Part shown: one piece after another, positions 34,256 through 42,831 of the stretch | How the letters are laid out: each line of letters begins with the position of its first letter | How positions within the stretch are numbered: the first letter of the stretch is position 1 | Origin: Streptomyces sp. CB01635 | GTDB taxonomy: Bacteria; Actinomycetota; Actinomycetes; Streptomycetales; Streptomycetaceae | Direction: 5' to 3' | DNA length: 64,000 nt | NCBI RefSeq assembly: GCF_002803065.1 | Contig: NZ_NNBL01000017.1 | Coordinates: 1 to 64,000 of the forward strand | The notes under the pieces: model-generated | Told to the model about the DNA's origin: nothing | Databases searched by the model: none | What the model saw: the letters and a program-made list of their open reading frames with translations, nothing else | Position numbers and translations under genes: made by a program

Positions 34256-35877
34256 GGTTCTGGCACAGATCTTGGGGAGCGGTCGCTGAACGTTACCTCG
34301 ATGTTCGATTGCGAGGGACTGGCTCGCGTGAGACGGCGTACGCCTTGTCGTCCTGCGATCGGAATTGACGCTCCCTCAGGTGTCTGCCGGCGGCTGCTGG
34401 GGTCGGTTGTGGACGGTGATGGTGCTGGTCATGCAGACAGATGCGCCGTTCTGGGACTCGCTGGTGTTCGACGGGATCGACGATGTGGATGTCGAGACGG
34501 TTACGGCCGCGTTCGGCACGGTCGAGGTGGTGGCGAGAGGCCGCGCGGTGGGGGCGGCATGTCCGGACTGTGGCCGATTCTCGGACCGAGTCCACGACCG
34601 CTATCAGCGCAGGCTGAAGGACCTTCCGCTCGCTGAACAGGGCTTCGTGATCCGGTTGACGGTCCGACGTTTCATCTGCGGAGTGGCGGACTGCCCGCGC
34701 CGGACGTTCGCCGAGCCGTTCTCCCGGCTGGCTGCCCCGCACGCACGGTTCACCTCGCGGCCAGACCTACTCCACCGTCTTGACCAGCGTCGAAGACCAT
34801 CGCGTGGTCGATGTACTCCCGACGCGTGAAGCCGGGCCGCTGGCCGCGTGGCTGGTCCGTCACCCCGGCGTGGAGATCATCTGCCGGGACCGGGCCGGCG
34901 CCTACGCCGAAGGTGCCCGGCGCGGCGCCCCCGGCGCTCTGCAGGTCGCTGACCGGTTCCATCTGTGGCAGGGCCTCGGTCGGGCCGTTGAGACCTGCGT
35001 CGCCGCCCACCGCGACTGCCTGCGCGACCCGTCGCCCAGTGGCATGTTGCCGGAGGCCACCCGACTGGCTTCCGGCCGCCCGCAGGACGACCAGGCGCCC
35101 GTCGGCCGGCGGGCCGAGCGCAAGAAGGCCGCGCACGCCCTGGTCCACGAACTCCTTGCCCAAGGTCACTCACGCCGGGCGATTGCCCGGCACCTGGGCT
35201 GGGGCCTCAACACCGTGCTCCGGTACGCGAATGCCGCACATTGGCAGGACACCCTTCGCGAGAACCGGGCCCGGCCCAGCAGGCTGGACCCCTACAAGCC
35301 CTACCTGGAGCGGCGGTTCGCCGAGGGATGCACCAGCGTCACCCGACTGCACGGCGAACTCATTGCCGCCAACGCGCACGTCACCTATCAGATGGTCCGC
35401 GCCCACATCGCGGGCCTCCGCAGGACTCCGGCCGACGCGGCACGGCAGCCGCCGACGGTGCGGCAGGTGACCGGCTGGCTCACCCGACACCCCACGACCC
35501 TGAACGAGGAAGACAGAGCCGGCCTGACGGAGGTCCTGGCCCGTTGCCCCGAACTGGACCAGGCCGCCGGACACGTCCGCGACTTCGGCGAGATCCTCAC
35601 CGACCGTCTCGGCTCCACACTCCCCACCTGGATCGACGCCGTCGACGCCAGCCAGCTACCCGGCCTCACCGGCTTCGCACTGCGCCTGCATCGAGACTTC
35701 GACACCGTGACAGCCGGGCTCACCCTGGACTGGAGCTCCGGCAGCATTGAGGGCGCGGTGAACCGCATCAAGAAGATCAAAAGGCAGCTCTATGGCCGAG
35801 CCGGATTCGAACTACTCCGCAAGATGATCCTGCTCCAGTGACGCTCAGGGACGGCTCCCCAAGATCTTTGGCAGACC
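34256..35877 (+). mobile_element. ISL3-family insertion sequence with internal deletion
   Basis: Both ends survive. The left end GGTTCTGGCACAGATCTTGG (34256-34275, then GGAGC) and the right end, read as its complement (GGTCTGCCAAAGATCTTGGG, 35877 inward), are imperfect inverted repeats of about 25 bp. The element carries one transposase gene with a large internal deletion, so it is non-autonomous. No clear 8-bp target duplication was seen. The left-end sequence recurs exactly at 39122-39141. Confidence 0.8.
34419..35841 (+). pseudogene. ISL3 transposase, internally deleted
   Basis: The N-terminal zinc-finger part (ACPDCGRFSDRVHDRY, then FICGVADCPRRTF) ends at about 34762 and is joined out of frame to TYSTVLTSVEDHRVVDVLPT. 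The helix-turn-helix and the first catalytic Asp (normally in a VDD/VDEFA motif just before this point) are missing. The rest is complete: CRDRAGAYAEGARRGAP, ADRFHLWQGL, and the final SGSIEGAVNRIKKIKRQLYG with the last acidic residue. Cannot encode active transposase. Confidence 0.88.
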
Positions 35878-36057
35878 GAGCTTTTCAAGGCACCTGCTCA
35901 TCCAGGCGAGTCGGGTCGGCTGCTTGCGACAGCGCTGTCACAGCTTCGGAGATCGCTTGACCTTGCCCCAGAGGGAGAGACGACAGTGTCTGAGTCGATC
36001 ACATGAGCGGGCGGTCCGCGCTCGCTGGTCAGACCAGGACGGAGAGGGGGAGTTCGC

Positions 36058-36738
36058 GTGACCGCGACCTGCGTCATTCTCGACATCGGCGGCGTGCTGG
36101 AGATCACGCCGGAAACAGGATGGGTGCAACGGTGGGAAGAGCAGCTGAAGCTCCCTCTGGGCACGGTCCATGAACGGATGCACGACGTGTGGCGGGCCGG
36201 GAGCGTCGGGAGCATCAGCGAGCGAGAGGTGCACGAGCGGGTGACGGCCCGTTTGAGTCTCGACGCCCCCCAGGTTGAAGCCTTCATGGCTGATCTCTGG
36301 GCGGAGTATCTGGGGACGCCGAACGAGGAGTTGATCGACTATGTGCGAGGGCTGCGCGGAAGCTGCAGGCTGGGCAACCTGAGCAACAGCTTCGTCGGCG
36401 CTCGGGAGCGGGAGACGTCGCTGTATCACTTCGACGAGCTGGTGGAGCAGATCGTCTACTCGCACGAGATCGGCATCGAGAAGCCCGACCTGCGTGCCTT
36501 CAGGGCCGCATGCGCCAGCTTGGACGTGCGGCCGGAACACTGCCTGTTCATCGACGACGTCGCAGTCAACGTTGAGGCCGCCCAGGCGGCGGGCATGCAG
36601 GCGCATCTGTTCGAGGACAATGCCCGGACCGTCACGCGCATCGCAGCTCATCTGAATGCCGGGCCCCTGGCCCCAGAGCGGGTCCGCTCGGATGACGTCG
36701 GCCTGGCCGGTCTTCAGCGGTTGCCGACCAGGCGTTGA
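36058..36738 (+). CDS. HAD-superfamily hydrolase (HAD-IA)
   Basis: 226 residues from GTG with a GGAGAGGGGGAG site. Motif I is ILDIGGVLE (nucleophile Asp9, with Gly instead of the usual second Asp, a variant seen in DIGGVL/DLGGVL subfamilies). Motif II is LGNLSNSF, motif III Lys in IGIEKPDLRAF, and motif IV LFIDDVAVNVEAAQ. The helical cap is inserted after motif I. Probably a cytosolic phosphatase or dehalogenase-type enzyme; substrate unknown. Lies alone between two mobile elements. Confidence 0.9.
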   Translation: MTATCVILDIGGVLEITPETGWVQRWEEQLKLPLGTVHERMHDVWRAGSVGSISEREVHERVTARLSLDAPQVEAFMADLWAEYLGTPNEELIDYVRGLRGSCRLGNLSNSFVGARERETSLYHFDELVEQIVYSHEIGIEKPDLRAFRAACASLDVRPEHCLFIDDVAVNVEAAQAAGMQAHLFEDNARTVTRIAAHLNAGPLAPERVRSDDVGLAGLQRLPTRR

Positions 36739-36747
36739 AGCAGTTGA

Positions 36748-36962
36748 TCATCGCGCCTCTGCGTGTTCGGCGCGGGTGCTGGCGAGACGGTAGGCGTCGG
36801 TGCCCGCTTCGATGACGGTGCCGTTGAAGGTGAGCCGGTCGAGATGGCTGCGCAGAGACGGGGACCGGTGAAGGTCCTCGTACAACCAATGGGGCTGGCG
36901 GAGTTCGTGATCACCCCATGCAATTCGAACGACAACGTCACCCTCTGCGACGGCTCCGCTGA
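36748..36962 (-). pseudogene. C-terminal gene fragment at the 3' side of the group II intron
   Basis: Directly after the intron 3' end the minus strand reads SGAVAEGDVVVRIAWGDHEL, LHRSPSLRSHLDRLTFNGTV, IEAGTDAYRLAS to a TGA at 36748-36750. Coding character is good but I do not recognise the protein. It could be the downstream exon of the interrupted gene, although the 5' side shows no matching frame. Confidence 0.4.
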
Positions 36963-37020
36963 GTAGGCCCGGAGCGCGGTGCCGGGATTGCTCCCGGTCC
37001 GTTTCTCCGGACCTCTCGCC

Positions 37021-37054
37021 GAACCCGCCGTGCGTCTCTCAACGCAACGGGCTC
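37021..37054 (-). ncRNA. Group II intron domain V
   Basis: Minus strand GAGCCCGTTGCG - TTGAGAG - ACGCACGGCGGGTTC: a 34-nt hairpin with the conserved AGC-type base, central bulge and GAGA-like loop, closely resembling canonical bacterial domain V (GAGCC..ATGCG..GAAAGTCGCACG..GGTTC). This is the catalytic core of the ribozyme and lies 17 nt past the RT stop. Confidence 0.88.
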
Positions 37055-37070
37055 TCCACGGTTTCTGCCG

Positions 37071-38525
37071 TCAGACGGGGTTCGCAGGCTGCCATGGGTT
37101 GGGGATCGTGCTGGCCCGGTATCGGTAGCGGCTGACCGTTACCGATGCGATCCGGAACAGCTCGATCCCGTCTGCCGCGATAGGTCGCCACCGCCCGTTG
37201 GCGGTGGTGAATCGGCGGCGGACGTCGCCCCAACTCCATCGGTGACGTTCCCGCAGCATGCGGATGAGACGCCACCACACGAAGGCGTCGAGCCTGTCGA
37301 AGACATGCTTGGCGACCGCGTGCTTGAAGTAGTTGGCCCAACCGCGCATGATCTGAGTGATTCTTTTCAGCACGGTGACAAGATCCTGCTGCGATGTCCT
37401 GCCTGTCAGAGCACGGACCTTCGCCTTCAGCGACCGGATGGGCCGGTCGGCGATGAAGGTGTAGACGTGCCATTTGGTCGTGCCACCTTTGCGTTTCCAC
37501 TGGATGCGGAACCCCAGGAAGTCGAACCCGTCGCTCATGTGCGTGATCCGGGTCTTGGCCTGCGACAGACGCAGGCCGAGTGGTTCGAGCACGCCAGCGA
37601 CTTCTTCGCGCAGTGCCGCGGTGTCGGCCTCGGTGCCATGCACCAGGACGACGAAGTCATCCGCGTAGCGGACGACCCGCCACGTGGGTTGACCTTTGCG
37701 ACGCCGATAGGCGCGTTTGCCTTCGGTGGCCATTGCCCCGCTTGGTTCCCAGGGCCCGTGGAGGTGCTCGTCGAGCGCCGACAGGGCGATGTTCGCCAGT
37801 AGCGGGGACAGGATGCCGCCTTGCGGGGTGCCGGTCAGTGTTTCCTTGTTCTCGCCGAGTTCCGTGAGGACTCCGGCCTTGAGGAACGCTTTAACCAGCG
37901 TCAGGACACGCTTGTCCTTCACCCGGCGACGCACTCGGTCCATGAGGGCCGTGTGGTCGATCGAGTCGAAGCACGCCTCGATGTCCGCATCCAGCACCCA
38001 GCGATATCCCCGGGTGCCGAAGTAGTGGATCTCGGCGATCGCGTCCTGGGCCCGCCGTCGGGGCCGGAACCCATAGGAGACCGGCTTGAAGTCGGCCTCG
38101 AAGATCGGTTCCAGCACCAGCTTCAGCGCCGCCTGAACGACCCGGTCCGCGATCGTCGGAATCCCGAGCTTGCGGACCTTCCCCGAGCCTCCCGGCTTGG
38201 GGATCATGCGTTCCCGCACCGGCAGAGGACGGAACGTGCCGTCCTTGAGAGCGGCCCGTAGGTCGTTCAGGAACCCGGGAACACCAATCGACTCTTCGAC
38301 ATCGGTGGCTGTCAGGCCGTCGACGCCGGGAGTCCGGGCTCCCTGATTGCCCGCGACCCGGTCGAACGCCACCAACAGCGTCGCCGGGTCGTGCACGAAG
38401 TTGAACAGGTCATCGAACCGGCGGCCGGTATCGGCCACCGTCCAACGGTGAAGCTTGGTCTGCATCTCCAGTACCCGGGCCCGAGGGCCCAGAGCTCCGC
38501 CATTCGGCGGGGCGTCTTCCGGCAT
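37071..38525 (-). CDS. ltrA: Group II intron reverse transcriptase/maturase
   Basis: 484 residues. All RT blocks are visible: GVDGLTATDVEE, RPLPVRERMIPKPGGSGKVR (RT2), LGIPTIADRVVQAALKLVLE (RT2a/3), SYGFRPRRRAQDAI, VLDADIEACFDSIDH (RT3 catalytic Asp), GTPQGGILSPLLANIAL (RT4), VVRYADDFVVLVHG (RT5 YADD), SQAKTRITH and FDFLGFRIQWKRK. The maturase X domain and GIIM motif (RGWANYFKHAVAKHVFDRLD) follow. No HNH endonuclease domain. Promotes intron splicing and target-primed reverse transcription. Confidence 0.96.
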   Translation of the reverse strand: MPEDAPPNGGALGPRARVLEMQTKLHRWTVADTGRRFDDLFNFVHDPATLLVAFDRVAGNQGARTPGVDGLTATDVEESIGVPGFLNDLRAALKDGTFRPLPVRERMIPKPGGSGKVRKLGIPTIADRVVQAALKLVLEPIFEADFKPVSYGFRPRRRAQDAIAEIHYFGTRGYRWVLDADIEACFDSIDHTALMDRVRRRVKDKRVLTLVKAFLKAGVLTELGENKETLTGTPQGGILSPLLANIALSALDEHLHGPWEPSGAMATEGKRAYRRRKGQPTWRVVRYADDFVVLVHGTEADTAALREEVAGVLEPLGLRLSQAKTRITHMSDGFDFLGFRIQWKRKGGTTKWHVYTFIADRPIRSLKAKVRALTGRTSQQDLVTVLKRITQIMRGWANYFKHAVAKHVFDRLDAFVWWRLIRMLRERHRWSWGDVRRRFTTANGRWRPIAADGIELFRIASVTVSRYRYRASTIPNPWQPANPV

Positions 38526-38856
38526 TGCAGCATCCTTCCCTTCTCGATACCGCTGCCGCCCTTCCCCATGCGGCCGGCTCTCCCGGCCTCGGAGTACTAC
38601 GGCGGCTCCGCCCCGTCCCCAACCGATCAGCGGTCGATGCGCTCAGCCCCGGCAGCCTGATGGAGACAAGTGACAGGGCGAGGTTCGGGACAGTTCCCGT
38701 GTTCACTGTGGTTCGCTCGATGAAGGAGGAGCCCGACTGTGTCCCTGCGGCATCGCCACGAGTACGCCGCAGGCTTTCCTCGTGGCCTCCCGGCCAGCTT
38801 TCGTAGACCGACCCAGGAGTTGTCAGACCACCCGAAAGGATGACCTGCATACGCAC

Positions 38857-39210
38857 CGCTCCCGGCCCAGATCCGCCAGGTTCGAGCCGGAGGCACTTTA
38901 AGAGACGTAAGACGCCGGTTCCTCGCGTACTCCTCTCCATCACGCTTGCCGGACCCGCCCCATCTGGCAGTACTGGGCACGTCCCGGCTTTGTCAGGGCC
39001 GCTCTCACCCTCCCCGGCATCACCCGGATCAGGCTGCCCTCAGCTTCAACCCGACTGCTGCGACAGCGGGTTGGTGCAGGTCTTCCACCTCCACTCGAAC
39101 CAACAGCGCCTCACGGCGCAACCAAGATCTGTGCCAGAACCCACAACTCATGAGCAGAGCCACAGGGCCCGGATTCATCCGGGCCCTGTTCGCATTCTGG
39201 GTGCTCTCGC
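38857..39210. other. Region between the group II intron and the 95-aa gene
   Basis: The 5' flank (exon side) of the intron. It holds the stray ISL3 end at 39122-39141 and, leftward of it on the minus strand, a short frame (RVEVEDLHQPAVAAVGLKLR) that may be the start of a lost ISL3 transposase. No intact gene. Confidence 0.4.
39122..39141. repeat. Stray ISL3 terminal sequence
   Basis: Exact 20-bp reverse complement of the left end of the ISL3 element at 34256-34275. It marks the end of a second, otherwise mostly lost, ISL3 copy in opposite orientation. Confidence 0.75.
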
Positions 39211-39498
39211 TCAGTGGCCCCGGTCCCACGGGATCGGATACGAGACCGTCGGCGTCGGCCGGGGCCGCAGCCCGTCCCAGTCCCGGAACTTCACCGGATA
39301 CACGGCCGTCGACCGGGGCCGGGGCCTCTGCTTGTTGAAGCCGTCTGCGCTGCCGCTCCCCGTGGTGCCGGCGAAGCCAACGACCACCAGGGCGATGACG
39401 GCCAGGACACTCATCTCCCGCCGCGCCCCGGCCGCCCACCGCGAGTGCGCCCGCACCCTCGTGCCGTCCGCGCGGACGTACTCCCTCACGTGCACCAC
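39211..39498 (-). CDS. 95-aa conserved hypothetical protein, copy B
   Basis: 95 residues from a GTG-GTG start with GGGGGAG 8 nt upstream. VVHVREYVRADGTRVRAHSR, hydrophobic REMSVLAVIALVVVGFAGTT, and a tail ending TVSYPIPWDRGH. About 85% identical to copy A at 18288-18575. The hydrophobic segment here is uninterrupted (copy A has an Asp in it), so this copy is the better candidate for a functional single-pass membrane protein. Flanking DNA on both sides is also conserved between the copies, indicating duplication of a segment of about 450 bp. Confidence 0.68.
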   Translation of the reverse strand: MVHVREYVRADGTRVRAHSRWAAGARREMSVLAVIALVVVGFAGTTGSGSADGFNKQRPRPRSTAVYPVKFRDWDGLRPRPTPTVSYPIPWDRGH

Positions 39499-39652
39499 TT
39501 GGTTGCTCCCCCGTCCAGACCCAGTGCGCCCCTCGCGCACGGGACCCACCAGGAAAGCAGCCACCACTGACAACACATCCAGAATTGTGGGGAGTTGCGG
39601 TTCTCAGGGACCAGATCCGGCCATGGCCTGAGCCTCCGCACCGGCGTGCTGG

Positions 39653-39885
39653 TCAGGGGAAGAACGCGTCATCCTCCGGGCACTCGCCCCGCGAGTGGAT
39701 ATCAGGGCCCTTGTAGCCGGGCAGCGCCTCCAAGATGCCCTCACGCACGGTGCGGAAATAACGCTCTACCGGTCCTTTGTCCCGCCCGTTCGCAGCCGGG
39801 CCGGCTGGATCGAGATGCCCATCCGGCGGCAGACGCTGGTCAGATGCTCCGAGACATAGACCTTGCCGTGGTGCATAGAGCGTGG
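39653..39885 (-). pseudogene. Mu/TniA-like integrase-core transposase fragment
   Basis: Reads HHGKVYVSEHLTSVCRRMGI and SIQPARLRTG, then after a frameshift near 39785 GPVERYFRTVREGILEALPG and YKGPDIHSRG to a stop. The GPVERFFRT motif holds the final catalytic Glu of rve/Mu-type transposases. Only about 75 codons remain. Confidence 0.65.
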
Positions 39886-40048
39886 CGAACTCCTCGGGCA
39901 GTAGCAGCGCGTACGACGCTGCCCGCCCCAGCCCCATGCGCTGCCTGCAGCCGGCCCCCGCCGAGGAGCGCCAGCACGTCCGCATCGTCAACGGCGGCGC
40001 CCCCGAGCCGTCGACACCCGCGACGCGCTCGCCGAGCTCCACGCGGCG

Positions 40049-40648
40049 ATGACGCAGCCGGGCCAGCGCAGCGCCCGCGAGAGCCGAGGCCACGCCCGCA
40101 TCGTCTCCGAGGCCGCCCGTGGCACCGTGGAGCTGCGCCCCGCCCACCAGGGCGACACCCCGGCCGTGCAGGAGCAGCGCCCGACCGTCCAGGAACTCAC
40201 CGGCCCGGTCGACGATGCCCTCCTGGCCTACCTTGCCGAGACGTACCCGGCCGTCGCCGACGGGACCGCGATCCCCGTGCGCGCCGACATGGTCCGACCC
40301 GGCATGGACGTGATCGCCGCCGTCTGCCTCGAGGACCGCACCGTCGGCACCGTGAAGGCGTTCAACGGACCCACCCCGTGGGTCCGCCTCACCTGCACCA
40401 CCCGCACCCACGCCGACAGCGTCATGGGCGACGCCCGCGTCTTCGAGCCCGGCCACCACCTGATCGTCACCGTGGACTCTCTCGCCCGCCTGTACGGCCC
40501 CGCCGACCCGAGAGCCACGGTCGCCGAGGAGCGCCCGGCCGCCGAGGCCCTCGCCGCCGACCCGATCCCCGCCGCCGCCTTTGTCCTCGAGGGCATGCCC
40601 GGCCGGCCGAACGGCGCCATGACGGAAGCCGCATCCCGCCCGCACTGA
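40049..40648 (+). CDS. Hypothetical protein, probably 5'-altered
   Basis: 199 residues from the internal ATG; a coherent but frameshifted extension upstream (AEERQHVRIVNGGAPEP, then VDTRDALAELHAA) suggests the native gene began near 39940 and that this is a damaged copy. The body has GTVELRPAHQGDTPAVQEQR, a beta-rich middle (GMDVIAAVCLEDRTVGTVKA, PWVRLTCTTRTHADSVMGDA) and an acidic end. No family recognised; such proteins occur on actinobacterial plasmids and phage-like elements, which is an impression only. A start-like MTHNYLPAASAAPN follows at 40660 and is cut off. Confidence 0.45.
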   Translation: MTQPGQRSARESRGHARIVSEAARGTVELRPAHQGDTPAVQEQRPTVQELTGPVDDALLAYLAETYPAVADGTAIPVRADMVRPGMDVIAAVCLEDRTVGTVKAFNGPTPWVRLTCTTRTHADSVMGDARVFEPGHHLIVTVDSLARLYGPADPRATVAEERPAAEALAADPIPAAAFVLEGMPGRPNGAMTEAASRPH

Positions 40649-40716
40649 AAGGCGCACCATGACCCACAACTACCTCCCCGCAGCCAGCGCGGCCCCCAAC
40701 ACCGGCCCCCCGGGCC

Positions 40717-41060
40717 TTAGTTGCCCGCCCGGCCTCCACGCTTTCGACCACCCGCCGCTGAGCGAAGGGCGGTACTTCGCCCGCGAGGCGCAGCCCCCCG
40801 CTCCCATCGAGCACCAGGCCCAGGAGCGCCACCAGTCCCAGGTCGGTCGTCGACAGCACGCTCGGACTGTGGTGGTCGGGCATCAGCGCGTCGGCGAGGG
40901 CTATGGCCTCCTCCGAGCCCAGCCGCACGGACAGGTCGCAGGCGTGCGGGGCGCCCTCGCGGGACGAGGTCAGCGTGCGATGCCCGTCCCGGTGGGCGAC
41001 CACCGACAGGCGCCGCCGCTCCAGTGTCACGAGGTCGTAGCGCACCTCGTCGACGGCACT
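40717..41060 (-). pseudogene. Possible cation:proton antiporter regulatory-subunit fragment
   Basis: Minus-strand frame RYDLVTLERRRLSVVAHRDG, HACDLSVRLGSEEAIALADA, then DLGLVALLGLVLDGSGGLRL. The first part recalls the N-terminal domain of KhtT-like antiporter regulatory subunits (RY.LVT..G..L.VV.HRDGRR). Neither a clear start nor a stop fits, so it is treated as a fragment; low confidence. Confidence 0.3.
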
Positions 41061-41242
41061 CGGCAGCGGACCTGATCCGCCACCCGCGCCGGGGACAGCG
41101 TTGCCCGACGTGGCACCACCTGGCCGCGGCCGCCGGCTTACAGAGGGCGGGCCCTTCAGTCATCCGCAGTGCCGCAGCCGCGGGCGGTGGTCTGCAGCGT
41201 TCCAGCTTCACGGCTGCCGCCGAGCACGCGTCCGCGGAGGAC

Positions 41243-42199
41243 CTAGATGTATTGACCCGCAGGGTTGTTGACGCGGGTGATGGGCGGGTTGCCGCCGAGT
41301 GCGGTGTGGCAGCGGTGGTGGTTGTAGGTGTGGAGGAAGTCTGGCAGGGCCGCTGTCCGCTCGTCGTTTGAGGTGTAGGGCCGCAGGTAGGCCCATTCGT
41401 CGAGCAGGGTGCGATTGAAGCGTTCGACCTTGCCGTTGGTCTGCGGCCGGTAGGCGCGGGTCAGCTTGCCCGTCGCGCCGAGGTCGGCGAGGACGGCCTT
41501 CCAGGCCAGGCCTTTGCGATAGGCCCACGCGTTGTCGGTGAGAACCCGCTCGATGCGGGTGATGCCGTGGGAGTGGAAGAACGCGGCCGCGCGGGCCAGG
41601 AAGGCCGCGCAGGTCGCGACTTTCTCGTCCCGGTGGATCTCGCTGTAGGCGAGGCGGGAGTGGTCGTCGACGGCGGAGTGGACGTAGTCGAAGCCCATGG
41701 CGGAGCGGGTGGCCCGGCCGGCCTGGCGCCCCAGGGTCTTGTGTCCGCCGCCGTCCGGTATCCGGCCGAGCTTCTTCACGTCGACGTGGATGAGTTCGCC
41801 GGGCTTCTCGCGTTCGTAGCGGCGAATGACCTGCCCGGTGGGCCGGTCGAGGAAGGACAGCCGGTTGAGGCCCTGGCGGACCAGGACGCGGTGCACGGTG
41901 GAGGCGGGCATGCCCAGGATCGGGCCGATCCTGGCCGGCCCGAGCTTGCGGCTGACGCGCAGCTCGCAGACCAGTTTCTCGAGCTCCGCAGGGGTTCGGC
42001 GCGGTGTGCTGTAGGGGCTGCTGGGGCGATCTAGCAGGCCCGGTTCGCCCTCCGCTCGCCAGCGGCGGACCCACTTGTAGGCGGTGGGACGGGAGATGCC
42101 CATTTCCGCGGCGACGTGCGCGATCGGGCGGCCGGAACAGACCCGTTCGACCAGGATCCGCCTGCCGTGCAGGGTCAGGCGGGCGTTACGGTGGGACAT
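41243..42199 (-). CDS. IS481-family transposase
   Basis: 318 residues from ATG 42199. An N-terminal helix-turn-helix (RPIAHVAAEMGISRPTAYKW) and a DDE integrase core: LIHVDVKKLGRIP, FDYVHSAVDDHSRLAYSEIH, IERVLTDNAWAYR and PQTNGKVERFNRTLLDEWAY. The final codons are CAA TAC ATC TAG. The last bases of the IS supply CAA TAC A, while TC TAG comes from the CCTAGA target duplication, so the stop codon is contributed by the host target site. Confidence 0.95.
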   Translation of the reverse strand: MSHRNARLTLHGRRILVERVCSGRPIAHVAAEMGISRPTAYKWVRRWRAEGEPGLLDRPSSPYSTPRRTPAELEKLVCELRVSRKLGPARIGPILGMPASTVHRVLVRQGLNRLSFLDRPTGQVIRRYEREKPGELIHVDVKKLGRIPDGGGHKTLGRQAGRATRSAMGFDYVHSAVDDHSRLAYSEIHRDEKVATCAAFLARAAAFFHSHGITRIERVLTDNAWAYRKGLAWKAVLADLGATGKLTRAYRPQTNGKVERFNRTLLDEWAYLRPYTSNDERTAALPDFLHTYNHHRCHTALGGNPPITRVNNPAGQYI

Positions 42200-42300
42200 G
42201 AAGGCCTCCGTGCGGTGCAGACTTCGACACCTCCACCACACACGGAGGCCTTCGCCTTCTTCAAGACCCGCGCGTGTCAACAACGCTCATGCTCAATACA
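41248..42300 (-). mobile_element. IS481-family insertion sequence, intact with target duplication
   Basis: 1053 bp. Termini TGTATTGA... (41248 inward) and the complementary ...TCAATACA (42300) are imperfect inverted repeats extending through the GTTGTTGAC region. The flanks are 6-bp direct repeats CCTAGA (41242-41247 and 42301-42306), fitting the NCTAGN target reported for IS481. Intact ends, intact transposase and perfect duplication indicate a recent, probably active insertion. Confidence 0.92.
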
Positions 42301-42306
42301 CCTAGA

Positions 42307-42831
42307 GCAGGCGGAGGCGCTTCTCGCGCGCATGCGGGAGCCGAACGTGGGGGTGCCCGAGTTCAACGATCTCGGTCACCCGGTTCCACGTCCAGATGGC
42401 CCGCAGCTCCGGCAACCAGCTCACGTCCTCCGTACGCGAGTCACTGCGCCCGCTGATCCTTCGGGCGTTGCAGGGAGCCGAGGACTGGCCGGCCACGGCG
42501 GCACCGAGCTGGTGCGCGCGGGGGAGGGCGCGCAGGCGGCCGATCTCGTCGAGAAGCACATCCGTGTTCCACGGCACGCTGGTCGACGAGACGCGCGAGG
42601 CCCATGAGGAGCGCAGCGCCCACGAGGAGCGCCGGGTGAGGACGCCGGCGGCCCGCCGCCGTGGCAGAGGACCGGAGGTCGGCAGCCGAAGGGGCGGCGG
42701 GCGGCGCGTGCCGGGGCACGCCATGCACCGCCGCCCTGCTCGGGCGGCGGTGACCGCCTCCCCGACCGCGGAGGCGGCCCGGAGGTGAAGGATGGAAAAG
42801 GCCGTCGTGCGTGGGGCAGAATCTCGGGCAT
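42307..42831. other. Region interrupted by IS481, with a gene stump and a hairpin
   Basis: The minus strand from about 42600 down to 42303 reads as a possible protein tail (EIGRLRALPRAHQLGAAVAG, then LRAIWTWNRVTEIVELGHPH) that the IS481 target site ends. No family recognised. A CCGCCTCC/GGAGGCGG hairpin (42754-42777) lies just before the LysR gene. Confidence 0.35.

Larger units (their letters stand above)
36963..38856 (-). mobile_element. Group II intron, apparently complete
   Basis: Minus strand. The 5' end is GTGCG (first base 38856), matching the bacterial GUGYG consensus. About 330 nt of domain I-III precede the reverse-transcriptase gene. A 34-nt domain V lies at 37021-37054 and a domain VI-like hairpin follows, with the 3' end at ...CTAC (36963). 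Total about 1894 nt, normal for an RT-encoding intron. The element looks intact and possibly active as a ribozyme and retroelement. Confidence 0.85.

Noticed and set aside
34256..35877. ISL3 8-bp target duplication
   Set aside because: Flanks (CACAACTC and GAGCTTTT) do not match, so no duplication is claimed.
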